The notes under the pieces were generated by a model. That model had not been told where the DNA came from. It worked only from the letters and a program-made list of their open reading frames with translations, and did not search any database. Both the position numbers and the translations under genes were made by a program. From Ascoidea asiatica (lineage: Eukaryota > Ascomycota > Saccharomycetes > Ascoideales > Ascoideaceae), in the NCBI GenBank assembly GCA_001600695.1, contig BCKQ01000008.1, forward strand, positions 1 through 64,000: a DNA stretch of 64,000 nt. Direction: 5' to 3'. This document shows positions 1-12,299 of the stretch, piece by piece; the stretch's first letter is position 1, and each line of letters opens with the position of its first letter.

Positions 1-66
1 GTTCTAGAAAGTTCTGTTTCTAGAATGTTCCAAAAAGTTCTAGAATGTTCTAGAAAGTTCTAGAAA
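1..66. repeat. 10-bp tandem array, GTTCTAGAAW unit
   Basis: Head-to-tail copies of GTTCTAGAAA/T fill the first 66 bases, with a 6-bp expansion near 11-26 and one diverged unit (27-36). The array starts before the window. Each unit contains TTCTAGAA, which fits the heat-shock-factor core nTTCnnGAAn, but no gene lies next to it, so a regulatory role is not supported. Confidence 0.8.
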
Positions 67-150
67 AACCTAAACAGCAACTTTTGATAAAATGAACAGA
101 AAAAGCTTTTAAAGCATAAAGATGATGGATTAGTAAGATTAAGCAACTTA

Positions 151-246
151 ATGTTAGATAAAGTAAGATAAGGTAAGATAAGGTAAGATAAGGTAAGATA
201 AAGCAAGATCAGGTGAGATAAAGTGAGATAAGGTGAGATAAAGTAA
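151..246. repeat. 10-bp tandem array, ARGTRAGATA unit
   Basis: Nine to ten consecutive decamers of the form A(A/G)GT(A/G)AGATA, three of them identical (171-200). The period equals that of the array at 1-66 but the sequence differs. The long hydrophobic minus-strand reading frame through it is only a by-product of the repeat. Confidence 0.85.
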
Positions 247-259
247 CAACAAAGTAAAT

Positions 260-772
260 TATGATTTGATAACATAATTCATTATGGTCATAGGGAAAGA
301 TTTATTAACACTAATATCTCCCAATAAAAATTCAAGAATTTGATCTTCCACCAACGTATAAATGTCACATAAGACAAAAGTTTTATTAAATACGCACTGT
401 CCACGCAGCATATGTAGCAATATGTTGCCATAACGTAGACCAAGCTTCATTATCATTCTCAGGTTTGTCCCAAGTGAATACATGAAAGATACCTAACCGA
501 CAACCAACAGCAGGTTCAGCAAGACCATAATTTATTAATGAAAAACATTAAACCATATGTTTTTAATACTTCTGATGTGCATGTGGGGTCCTCTGTGATT
601 TGCCCAGACTAACAGCAAGATTAAAAGAAGAGATAAGGTTATCAGCTACAGTTTCAATAACACCGTTATCTAAATTAACTTTTTCTGAAGTGTAGTCAAC
701 CATATTCAAGGACACGCTTTCAAATGAAGTAATAAAAGAATCGATTTTCAAGTTTGTACGAGCGATGAACAC
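260..772 (-). pseudogene. unrecognised broken minus-strand reading frame
   Basis: Two open minus-strand stretches (772-563 and 483-259), joined by a short interval with stops and a frame change, give mixed-composition protein of about 150 residues. The second piece contains a run from LRYGNILLHML to FLLGDISVNKSF. I do not recognise the family. Given the surroundings it may be retroelement debris. Chance open frames in AT-rich DNA cannot be excluded. Confidence 0.25.
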
Positions 773-2302
773 TATGTTTTATAATCAGTCGAAGGTTGCA
801 AATGTATTGATGTAATACTTGAATGCTGTAATCTTTTTAAAACGTTATTTTGAAAGGAATAAAAATAAAGGAAAACTTAGCCTATTTATAGAGATTTGTG
901 AATACAAAGAAGTAAAATGAAATTTTTTCTTGGGAAACTTGGAGTTAGTCCCACATATAGGAGTTTTATGAAATAGGACAATATTGCACCGGGAAGAGAA
1001 AATATAAGACCATTTGGTATTTTTATTTATTTTGTTTGACCTTATTCTTAGAGCACCTTTTAATGTTTGAATTGTTTTTAAATTGTTGTTCTAGCACCTT
1101 GAGTACGTTCTATTGTTTTATTTAGATTAATATTATTTGAATTAATATAGCATTCAGAGATAGTTGGTTTCTGGCAAGCGTTACTATTATTGTACTTATT
1201 ATTCTGATTATTATCATTATTCTTATTATCATAATAAATCTTATTATGATGATATTTTTTTACATGTTAGAAACACTGAAAAATTATTATAAGAAGAAAG
1301 TTTATAAAAAACCAGAAGCTCAACAAAAAAGATACCCATTTTTAAGCTTACTGCGATCACTCTAGAACTTAGTATATCAATAGATTCCTGCGTCAGCCAA
1401 GAAAATCCATATTCATAGGTAGCCCCTAAACCGGACACTGTAAGATTAAAAGACCCTATCTAGGTCATTTCTTCGTCATATTAATTGAAAATTATGCTAA
1501 TTGAACCTATCAAATTTAGTATGCGGTATTTTATTAAATTAATCAACACCAGACAAATACAGGAATTCGTACTCTGTATAGTAGTTCTGGAAGTTCTGAA
1601 CACACACTCAAGTGTTCAAACAATCCTGAAGCTGAGCCTCCCTTGAACAGACTCATGGAGGATCCACGTGTAAACAAGGACCATTTATGGAGGAAAACTC
1701 GTAATCGGGTGATTTGTTTAAAACAAGATAATCTCGGTTAAATCTTGTGTATTATGCTACAACACGGAAATGCAGGATCATTTGCACGTTTAAATAAGAA
1801 ACTCTGTCCTTACCCGATGTATATTTTAGGCCACCCAAAATCCATCCAATGGAGGCCGGTCAGATAATCAGCATTTCGATATCATCAGAGACCGACATGA
1901 TTTGCTTCTACGATCGATTCGGAATGGTCGTGACCACCAGGTATAGAAACGTTTAACGAACATGTGGAGGTTGGACACAGCTCTTATACCTTGAATCCAC
2001 ACACAACAAGTATCAAACTGTCATCAGTTTTTTCCAGTTAAATATGGCTGTTAAACTTGTCAATCAATGGAAAGAACATATTTAGTTCCGTTCCCATCCT
2101 CGTTACCCCTTAGCATAACTGTATACCGTGCTAGAGCAAAGTGCCGTTTGTTGTGTTCCAGCTATCGTCTAACGAGGTTCCTGTTTGTTTTCGCCTTGTT
2201 TTGCTACTAACATTTGGTGAGGTTCGTTGGAATTCCGGACTTTTTCTATGTACAGAAATGCAATTATCAAGTAATTGTTAGTTCTTTTTTATTATAACTT
2301 GT
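773..2302. other. no gene seen
   Basis: No convincing coding frame on either strand. Base composition becomes more balanced from about 1,560 to 2,230, resembling other LTR-like islands in the window, and TTGGAATTCCGG near 2,228 resembles the start of the LTR at 24,436. Beyond that short match I could not align it. Confidence 0.4.
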
Positions 2303-2803
2303 TTGAGAAATGTTCGAAAAATAAGCACGCATGTCGAATTGTTGAGTCGAACTGACCATTGGAAATGCAGGAGTGACGATATAAGGTCATTTGTCTTCCG
2401 GCCCCTAAATAAATTGAACCTCCGAATGCAGACCCCTAAACCTCCACATTCAACTTCCATGCATCTTCCACGCTGCTATGAACATTGGAAATTCCATCGG
2501 TCCCCCCTCCTTCGTCAGTCGGGTTTTGTGTATCATTCTCGTTTTCTGTTTTTAAGGGGTCTGGTTTTGCGGTGCTACCTACCTGTTGACAAAAATATCT
2601 TGGTTAACCTTTTTCTCCAGTTATTAGCGTTTCTCCGTATAATAACTACTGCTCTAATCGAAACTCAGCCTCGAGATTTTATTTTTCAGCAACAAACTGT
2701 AAATATGATATTAGTTACTCATTTGTGGGTATTATTTTCAATCAGTTATGTTAAATGGCGTTTTCCCAAAAATCTAATTGAAAAACAAAGACATTTTCCT
2801 TAA
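2303..2803 (+). CDS. hypothetical 166-residue ORF, doubtful
   Basis: This is the longest uninterrupted frame in the desert outside the retroelements. The protein is rich in Leu, Arg, His and Phe, has no low-complexity stretch, and has a hydrophobic part around residues 80-115. No domain was recognised. Its base composition is less AT-rich than the real genes at the right end. It may be a chance frame in a repeat-derived island or part of a lost gene. Confidence 0.2.
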   Translation: MRNVRKISTHVELLSRTDHWKCRSDDIRSFVFRPLNKLNLRMQTPKPPHSTSMHLPRCYEHWKFHRSPLLRQSGFVYHSRFLFLRGLVLRCYLPVDKNILVNLFLQLLAFLRIITTALIETQPRDFIFQQQTVNMILVTHLWVLFSISYVKWRFPKNLIEKQRHFP

Positions 2804-3318
2804 CAATGGAAAAGTAAGTTTGATAAAATCAGATTACAATTTTCCGAAGAACATTTTTGTTCAGAAACTTGGGCCACCTAAAATTAGACAAATCATATAT
2901 ATCTTTAGAGAAAAAATGTTTTTGATGCATTTGTTTAATGACCTGCATAGTTATACTGTGCGTTATGCGTGGGAACGTGTATATTGTTGTTACAGAACGA
3001 CACGCCTAAAAAGATGAAATTGCAATTATTAATTGTTTGAAGTGATAAAGAATCTAAAATATTTTAGAATCACAATTAATCTGTACAAGCGGCGGTCAGT
3101 ACAAACGTTCAAGCGGCTAATCATAGCCGCTTATATATCAATTGTCATAAACATGATGACGGAATTATGCGCTTTAACTGAGAAGATTATTGTGCACGGC
3201 AATACAAATATGAAGGAAAGTCAAATGTTTTTACTATGAATCTAATAAACAAGTTTTTAAAAATTAGGGATGTAAACAAGTGACAGGTAACAAGCAGGTT
3301 AATTAATCGCAACTGATT

Positions 3319-3454
3319 CCTCATCCGTGAACCTACCAGGAAATTACAACCATTTGAGCTTTTTATACTAAACCCGATTTGGTGAATCGAAGCACGTGTG
3401 GCTCAAATGGGAAAGGTATTTAAAACCTGTGTAATAAAAACATAGTGGATGAGG
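3319..3454. repeat. interrupted inverted repeat (136 bp)
   Basis: The outer arms CCTCATCC (3319-3326) and GGATGAGG (3447-3454) and the inner arms CCATTTGAGC (3350-3359) and GCTCAAATGG (3401-3410) are perfect reverse complements. The intervening arm sequence aligns only partly. It could be a small hairpin-forming or MITE-like relic. Confidence 0.5.
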
Positions 3455-3677
3455 AGGTAAACATCACGTGCCTAATTTTCTACTCCATGTTTACTGATTC
3501 GCGCAACTTTTTAATGCCCAACTTGATGAAGAGTCCAATTTTCGCTGAATTCCGGCCGAATTTCAATATACAAATGTAAATAGTATTCAATATATAAAAA
3601 AGGAAAGAAATTAAAGTATCATCTAGTAGCCCAATAACTTTCTAATCCGTATGCAAGAAGAAACTTTTGTCATACTT

Positions 3678-3745
3678 AGTTTAATTCCTCTAACTGTGCG
3701 CTAACTGTTCCAGTTTAATTCCTCTAACTGTTCGCTAACGGTTCC
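3678..3745. repeat. two-copy 34-bp tandem duplication
   Basis: The 34-bp unit beginning AGTTTAATTCCTCTAACTG occurs twice head to tail (3678-3711 and 3712-3745) with two differences, and the first letters of a third unit follow. It is a recent local duplication inside otherwise featureless DNA. Confidence 0.85.
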
Positions 3746-5090
3746 AGTTTTAAACTAAGAAACTGTTCCTCGACACTAATATGTGTGATTTTCATGATCT
3801 TTGGTCCAGATGTATCTCTATGAGATTTCGGGGGGTCTGTGTCATATTAAATTTCCTGACCTCTCAAAAGTGCGGCAAACAATTGAATGCAACCAACGCA
3901 AAGAAACCAACTTCCTGTTATTGGTTTACCATGCACCCAGGTGGCCAACTTGAAATTATTTTTATGTTTTTTCTGCAGAATATTATTATTATTTATATTT
4001 ATTAATGTTCATAATCACTAAGTATATAAATATCTACAAAAAACTTGAGAAATCAAAGTCTATTTATATTAATTTGGTCTTTCCTTATCAATAAATAAAT
4101 CTCATAAATCTTGTTAGTTATTTCCCAAATGTTTAAGGAATAACAAACTGGGAGCCGGAAACCAATTAGAAAAATACTGCCTACAGGGAATATTTTTATG
4201 GAAATTGCATCTCCCATCATTAATCCACAAGTTACTTTTCTGGAAATGCACAATCAGGGGTTTACATTTAGATTTTTTCTGAGAGAACCTTCATCCAAGT
4301 TTTCGTGCGGGTGGTAGTTTCTGCCTTCCAATTTGCCACTCACCCTCTGGTAGCTGATTCGTAATGTACTATCGCTGATCAAAACTCGTAACGTCACCCT
4401 TTTGGACAAGCACAGTTATCGAATCCAAGACATCATGTATTCTACAACCCCAGATTTGTCTGTCCCAGAAGCATACAAACTAATAACTGTTAAGGAGAAT
4501 TACTAATTGAAACATGAAACGAGCCCTCTCCAATGTCAGTGGACCCTAATCACTTCACTAGACACGAATCAATTTCTGGTCGTCCCAATTAGTCAATCAC
4601 TAGCCACATCACCTCCACGCCAATGGATAGGTCTAATGTCTTGGAACGTTGTACGTAGAGAATACTTCAATAATCTCCATGTTATCTCTCGTAACATGTA
4701 TGTAGACAATCTATATTCAGTATTACGCCTCGAGCCTGAGATGTGAATAATTTTTTAACATGGGAAATTGTAGACCAGTACAATGAGAGCATGGAGGCCA
4801 ATTGGTTGGCTCTGACAGAACAGTTGGGCGAGGCAGTATCCCAAGAGGATATCCGTGGTCCTGTTGTCATCGCAGGTGCAAGGACTTATCACCAGGACTT
4901 GCAGTACTAGGGTTCGGCCAAATCATTAGCTCCATAACTGTGCCATTTGAGCAACATCATCTGACGTGTTTTTAACTAGAAATCCAGACACTTTCCTCCT
5001 AGTGGTATTGGCCGCCACTTCTGATTTCAAAGAATGAATTTTTAAAAATCGGATATAGTTTCAAAGGATCCAAGAACCGGGGTCTGGCAG

Positions 5091-6110
5091 TCAGAATTTC
5101 TAGGAGATCCCAGGTGAGGTGTTCTAAGGTCAGTAGCACGGACGTGCAGCTACGAATTTGGCCGACAGCCTAATAGAACAAGCCGTGGTGATAAGGCCTT
5201 GTACTTATGAGGACTAGAGGACAAAGGAAAGCCTCTCCGATACCGTCGACGATAGTATTCCAGTAAGGCCAACCAATGGGCTTCTATAGTCCCGCTGTAC
5301 TGGTTTACGTGTTCGTATGTTGAGTATTCACAACCGAGACGTGCGCCATCTCAAAGAATAGGGATTCGGTACATACATGCTACGAGATGTCCTATGGAGA
5401 TAGTTGAAGCATTCTTCAGGTACAATGTTCCACGACATTGGTCAGCTCCACGGGCTGGTACCAATTAGGGAAGTGATTACCTAATCATGAAGAGTGGAAC
5501 CTGATTGTGGTATACTGGAGTGATTCGGATATACGGACAGCCCTGAAGGCTGGTTTCATGTTCCAATTAGTAATTCAACGAAGCAATTATTACTTCATAT
5601 TGTTCTGTGGGGAGTTAATATGCGGTTGCAGAGGACCTGATGTCTTGGCCTGTATAACTGTTCTTGGCGAACAAGGTGATGTTATGTGGCTTGAAGAGTG
5701 GTAATTTATTACTGATTATCTACGAGCAGTGGATTGGATACTCGGACAGCCGACTGTACCAACTTATGGAATAGGTCCTTGTAGGTTCTATCAAACTGAA
5801 ATATTAGTAGTGCGTTCTATCAAGTTGTATCTGTAAAATAATAAGGTGGAGATTGCCATTAAAGATTTAAGCTAAACCACGAGTAGCTCATGTTTGGACT
5901 GATATTTTCTTTGCTTTTTGGCTCACCAATATCAAGCTATTTGCTATACACATGTGAAATCGCTCACAAGATCTACGAGACAATTTTTCTCTTCATGAAG
6001 GTCCAAAATTAATGTAAATAGACCTTGATTTCTTAACATTTTTATATAAATTTTTAAATACACATTAAACAAGTAAATTGATATAAACAGTCATAATAAT
6101 ATTCGACACT
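5091..6110. repeat. dispersed 1-kb repeat, copy 1
   Basis: Aligns along its length, in the same orientation, with 50,660-51,675. The clearest shared blocks are GGCCGACAGCCTAATAG (near 5,160), CTGATTGTGGTATA (near 5,503), TTCTTGGCGAACAAGGTGAT (5,663) and the TATA-rich end near 6,040. By eye the copies agree at roughly two thirds of positions. The length, the balanced composition and the TG-start seen in the other copy suggest an old solo LTR, but no flanking target-site duplication is visible. Confidence 0.7.
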
Positions 6111-8599
6111 ATCAAATACTGCGACGCTCAGAACTGGATTGAATTGTCTCTATGTTTATATGCTTTTATGACCTGACAAATGGTAATAGTCGCATTGTGG
6201 TACAGGGTGTTTGCTGATGTGCAGTGTCTCCCTTTATGGATCCTAAAATTTTTTACTGTGCTCTGTATGTGCCACCTATCTGAAGGTAACCAGAAGGTAA
6301 CCAGAGTACCATTCAGATTGATCTCAAATACATCATAAATGCACCGGTAAAGTTTTGCTCAAAACCTAACTAGCACCCAAATCTTACAAATATTGGTTTG
6401 TTTTCACAGGCACTTTTGTTATGCATGTGGGGTAGAGAATCCCATGGGCATGTAGCAGTGGCAGCTCAACACGAGCGGAATGTGGTAGGAGAACGTTGCT
6501 GATTATAGACACTGGAATGTCTGTTGGGCGAGTTCCCCTATGTCTTGCTCGCATGATGTTGTCGTTCAGCCGTCTTTTGGTTTAAACGCCCTACAAGTTG
6601 ATCTGTTTTCTCAATTCTGACTAACTTTGGTTTTTCCATCGAATAACTCTGATTCCGAGGTCATTTCAAATTGCTGTTTCCGTTAGTCGCTTTGAATAAT
6701 TTTCTGTATCTCTTACTTTTAGGTTTCCCTCACTTCCCGCTCTTTCCTCTTATCTTCTTTTCCTCTGATCCTTCTGTTTCCTTTCCCGTCTGAGCTGTGG
6801 GATTCAATGCTATAAGTAGAGATATTCTCTTTCTTTTCTTTTTTGGTTAATTTTCTTTCGTTTTTAATACGACAAGACAAATAATAGCATTTACCGAAAA
6901 GTACTGGTTGTTTGCTATAGTATATCATATTCCTGATCCCTATTTTCCTCAATTAAATTATTGGTATTATTATAGTTGGTTGAATTAATATCACTTGGCT
7001 AAATATTGGCATCAAGTTATTGGTGTTTTACAATTGATTTCAATTATTATTGCTGATACATTACCTTTATTTTATTATTTGTTTTATTTTATTATTTCCT
7101 TTAAATTGATTATTTGTCTTTTATTCTGTGCCAAATTCTTTGATTAAAACTTATTGTTGGTATTGATTTTATTGTTTTTTGATTTTAGACTTGGAATTTT
7201 TGAATTTCAATTAGAAATACTGTTGGTTTCGTTTTCTTTTCATTTGATTTTTAATTCATCCTGGGCTTCGTTTGTTTGAATTTGACATTACTGTATCGTG
7301 AGTGTTTTTTTGGATTAGTCAGTTGGAGATTTCTGATTACACTACCTGAGCGGTAGCCTTTTCATAAGGTTGATAAATTTATTATCTCTCTATTTTAGTT
7401 CTTATTTTGTATTATTTTTTTGCTCCTTTATCGAAACCTATTTCTCTTCTTGGTAGTCATATCTAGATTATTTAAGCAGGGTAACTTTGGGGTCTTTCTG
7501 ATTATACTAATATTCAGAAAGTAACCTTGCATTGACTACTGAGACTTAATTTTTCTAATTGGATTGACGTATTGTCACGTCGACTATTTAGGCAAAGGCT
7601 ACAAAATATTACTTCAATTGTCAATATATTACTTTTGTCTTTGTAAATTAATCAAAAAATCAATTTTAATTAGAAAAACAATTTAAAAAAAGAAGAAAAA
7701 AAACAATTAAAAAATTTAAAATGTTGCGCTATTGTAGAATTATACTAATTTATCCTTGTTTGTCTTTATTCCCTATGCTCTGTGAGTCAGTACCTTGCCC
7801 TGTTATGATAACCAAATATTGAATCATTTATCATCTATATTATAATTAAAAAGGTAGATCCGAACATTATTTTATTAGATTTTAGTTTAAAACATGATTT
7901 TTAGTTCATGATATAAAACTTTAGTTGATTCTTGTCTTATTTTCAATCGTTTACCTGATTAATCGTAATGTAAAAATAATAAATTTTCTAACTTGTAATA
8001 ATATATTAAATAACAAATTGAGGTGATTAAAATAATAAAAATCAATATATTTTTGTGAAGAAAGAAAAACAATAATATAAGAAAGATAAACAAAATAATA
8101 CAGGAAAACAATGCTATTTATGTTAAATTTGCAAAGGTTGAAAAACTTTGCAGAACAGCAGCAGATTAAAATTGAGCAAAAAATTGCAAAAGTAATTGAA
8201 CCAGTGCAAAGTTTTCAGACAACTGAAATGTTTTCATTGAAGTGAGAATATTTTGTCGGACGAAAAGTAAAAAGCATTTGCATCCCCGTGCCAACCAGGT
8301 GCCCACGGAAACATGAGATCTGAGAAAAAAAAACAATGCAAATGATTACAACGGTCACAGAAAAGCCCTGGCACATGGTAAATATTAGGGTTAGCAACCA
8401 CTAAAAGAAAAAGAAAAACAGAAAACAAGTAAATGTGTGTTAAGAGCCGTAAGTAAAACAAAAATAACTGAAGTAGTAAGCAAAGCTAAACTGAAGGACG
8501 TAGCCGATGAAATAGATGAATAAGTTATTAACCATCAATAAGTTATCAGTGCTTTAAATGTATCTATTACTCCTTTTTAAAAGCAACCTTAGATTCTAC
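6111..8599. other. AT-rich spacer, no gene seen
   Basis: No coding frame supported. It probably includes the decayed 3' end (RNase H and LTR) of the minus-strand copia element that starts near 13 kb, but I could not place domain motifs here. Confidence 0.4.
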
Positions 8600-8639
8600 G
8601 CTTCCAATTAACACTGCTTTGTTTGAAGCCATTCATTGT

Positions 8640-9170
8640 TTTGAAAACAAGCCCCAACAGTTGTATTTCAACGGTCCGGGTTTATACGGGAGCATTGAAA
8701 GTTTAGGGTTTGGAAATTGTTCATTAAAAAATGCCGTTGAAACATCTAAGTGAAACAAATTTCTTGTCCGATAACACTGCTAAAAGTTGTCATCGTGCTG
8801 AAGTGTTATAAGGAGTTAGCAGCTGAAGTAATTTTCTTTGGTTCAAAAGCTTCTCGTCGTATTTAGATATAACCACACGTATCAAAGCGGTTCTTATATT
8901 TTACAGCCTGTTGATTGATTGTACTGTGTATATGTATCCACATTGCTGAAAGAGTATTTTCATTTTTGGGAATCGGAACCACTGTATGGACTATCGAATA
9001 TTTAAATTTTTTTTACCTGAGTATTAATGGCTCTCTCACAATTCTCATTTCGCCATCAACATAGCTGACTGTACGAGTCACCTACTCTTTTATTGTTGTA
9101 AAGCTATTGCCATCAGGTTAGTTTAATTCTAACCATTTCTTGTAGGCTTATTCAGCTATTGGAGATCCTT
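8640..9170 (-). pseudogene. copia reverse transcriptase remnant
   Basis: The RT opening appears at 9,170-9,090 as YKKWLELN...NSFTTIKE, matching the copia pattern of Trp, Leu and Glu before the fingers domain. FHLDVSTAFFNEQF at 8,758-8,717 matches the copia motif DV-x-AFLNG; the catalytic Asp codon is at 8746-8744. In-frame stops and shifts lie between, so no enzyme can be made. The YVDD part was not found. Confidence 0.8.
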
Positions 9171-10149
9171 ACAATGAAGGTTTTGGACGATAAGAGACAT
9201 TCCTCTGTCTGTACACCTTCTTACTCTTTTTATTTAGGAGAGTCATATAATTTAAGGCTTTTGTTGAACTTATCTCTATACTTTTATCAGTAATATTGAA
9301 TCAAATTATACTTTCATTCACTTCACGTATGCTGTAATTTTTAATTGAGTTTTCTTGTTTCAGCTCGTTGCCAAAATCATGTTGAGTTTTGATGGTGGTT
9401 TTCGGGCGCAACCTATTGTTGTTAGAATTGTCATGATCCAGTAATTAATGGCCTTGAGTAAGACACCGCTGTGTATCGCTATAAGGCCTATCAGTTATGC
9501 CTGGGACATCAGATACATCAGTATTATTAGTTAATGGAGTGTTAAGTTCCGGAACTGGAAACTTCAAGTTCGTTTCATTTATCCTGCAGCACATTGTTAT
9601 TGATCTCAATTTTTTAACAATGCCATCTTCCTCATGTCAACACAGTAACGAAGATGCATTGCAAGTGTCTGCTGACTCTGTTTCTCTGCTCAGTTCAAGC
9701 ACTTTCATATATGGTTTAATTTTAATAAGATCCAAACTATGATCGTTATCCAGAGGAATATGAGTCTGCTCATTATTTGTGTTATTTGTCTCCACCTCAG
9801 CTGTATGGGTTATATAAAGTTGATCATCTCGAGTGCTCTGATTAATCATTTGTTGAAAAAAGTCAGCTGTAGATATTGGTTCGTTTCCCTTATTTTCCCG
9901 AAATCTATCATTCAGGTTAGCTTCAAAATCATTAGCAGTAACTGATCATATATCTTCATCCCTTTCGTTGCTGTTTCCTCTAGTGTTTTTTTCAAATCAA
10001 AACTCCATTTTCACCAATGTTCACTCTGGAGCAGATTGGGTATAATTTTGCAATATTTTGAACTTTCTTATCAGATTCGTCTACAGATAAGAACGTTTTT
10101 AAACCTGTGCCGTTTGGTATAAGGGTTATAATATAGCATTATACTATTT

Positions 10150-10620
10150 TTCGCCCTTTCCTTTGTAAATGTATTTTGGAAATATCACTATATGAAGCAA
10201 ATCCCACAAAAGAACCAAGAAATACATGGACAAACCTTTTATGAATAAAAGCATTAATATCCTTGCTTGTTGATTATTATTTATTTTGACGGACATATCG
10301 ATGCCAAACTGTTCTATATTTATTATTCTGTCTACGAATACTAGTTTGGCTATATTACGAAATCCAGCTAGTTTAGTTGGAGTTGTATTTTTAAAATATG
10401 CAGTATCTAATAGAGTAACATCAATAAGTCTGATTGATTTACAATTATCAATAGTTCAACACATTTTTGGGACTACTTGTAGTATACGTTTGTGTACTTT
10501 TCCAACCATACCGTTTTCGATGGCATATATGCTTCCTTATAATCCTTCTCAATTCCAAGAGCTTCTAGTTGCTTTTTGTTGGAAAACTCATCTCCATTAT
10601 CTGCTCTAAAAAAAGTGGCT
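10150..10620 (-). pseudogene. copia integrase core remnant
   Basis: ADNGDEFSN matches the second catalytic Asp motif of retroviral-type integrases (D-x-G-x-EF); the Asp codon is at 10601-10599. The frame continues to WLEKYTN, where the third catalytic residue Glu (10502-10500) is retained. Near 10,250-10,150 HKRFVHVFLGSFVGF corresponds to the copia sequence after the integrase core. The first catalytic Asp was not identified and several stops intervene. Confidence 0.8.
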
Positions 10621-12299
10621 TTATAATTTTTCTCTCATATATATTATTGATAAACCTAAATTTTTTGATAAATATGTTGTTAAGGATATTTTATTTGACA
10701 TTACTCCAAAGATATACCTTCTACAATTATCTAATTAGTCTAATTTGTTAATTCGGTTGTAATTTTATTCCTGATATAACCTAAAGTTGCACAATGGAGG
10801 TTTTGAAACTCTCAGCCTGTTCGCATAGTAGGATAATGCTGTGCTGTATTCGGAAATCTAGATATTTGACAGATTACTCACTTTTGGAGTTTTTTTTTAT
10901 CATTTTCAGTCTCATTCTGGATCAGGTTCACTAGTAACAAAAGGTTCAAATGAACACGCTTATGATTGTATTTTGGGTGATAATCGTCAAGAGTAATTTT
11001 GGCTTGTGGCATTGGTATTGTAGTCGAATCTACAATTATTTCCTTAAAATTCAGCCCATTTCTATTAAAGATCTTGGCTTGTCGATTTAAAGAGTTCATA
11101 AATTCATTTGATTCTTTTGAGGGTTATAAAATAGATGGCGTATTTTGTAAATATAAAATGCACATTGTCTTTACTGTCCGTGGTAGCTAACTGAATGAGC
11201 TGTTTTAATTGAAACTGAAATAATAACGTGGGCCTGTCGGTAATAATGCTCGGTCGATACCCGCATATATCTTCTGCAGTTATTACATTGGAACCTATGT
11301 GCTCTCGAAACCAAACTTTATCTAAGTTTCGTTCCCATATTAAATCTTCAATGAACGTAGTTGATCCATATTCCATTAACTTCACTATAGATACAGTGCT
11401 TGTCTGAAATTTTCTAGCTTTTTTGAGTGTTTTTTATTGACAAACATGAAAGAGATTAGTATGCGAAAATTATTGGGTGGCTAGCACCACTTTCAGGAAT
11501 GATTACATATTCATTTCCAATTGGTTCAATTGGTTCAAATGATGCGTTTGCTTCAAATGATTTATTTGCTTTGAGGCTTAAGTTTCATTATTCATCTGTA
11601 TGTCTTACTTGAGAAGGTTCAAAATTCTGGTTCAACTTTTTTCGTACTTTAGTCTCCTTTATTAGTCTAACCATTCTAATACTATTATTTCAATTATTAC
11701 TATTGTTATTATTGTCATTACAAATAGAAATGTCTACATCAACTCGTTAATTATCTATTTCATTTTCCTTACTTAATAGCTGGAAAAAACAATCAACAGT
11801 ATCGGAGTCCGGATATGCATTTGCATCTATCGACTCAATATGTATCACACTAGCCATGATTGATTTAGCTATTGATATGTCAGTTGATTTGTTTATAATA
11901 TGGTCGTTTTTCTCTTTTGGTAATCCTGGCGAATCTAAAAAATCTGACTTTTTTGGATTATCCTGCTTAATTGAAGTGAAATTTTATTATTTATAGATTG
12001 TTTACCCAATCCAGTGATTTGAGCTTTGACTTTTATATGAAAGAGCCTCCCTATGGTAATACGTTTTTCATTATGAAATTTCGGCTCCACATATATTTGG
12101 GTTGAGATTTGAGTCTCACAAATTCCCTGAGCATCTCTAGATAATGAACATTCATTAGATGTGGTTTTTGATTTAGGTTTTAGTTTATTCTAAGTTTTAA
12201 CTATAACCTAATAAAACTGATATTAATCTAATCGGGCTCCCCGTCTGGAGCGCTAATACAAAGTTCTTGAAGCTAATAAAAATTTAACGAATAATCTTC

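Larger units (their letters stand above)
2804..5090. other. intergenic, mostly repeat debris
   Basis: No supported gene. Apart from the small repeats listed separately (3,319-3,454 and 3,678-3,745), the stretch from about 4,330 to 5,090 is GC-balanced like the dispersed repeat that follows and may belong to the same or a nested element. Confidence 0.4.

Noticed and set aside
1-66. Heat-shock promoter
   Set aside because: Perfect TTCnnGAA palindromes are present, but there is no adjacent gene and the copies form a simple tandem repeat.
60-275. 71-codon minus-strand hydrophobic frame
   Set aside because: A translation of the 10-bp array (repeated Leu-Thr-Leu-Ser), not a gene.
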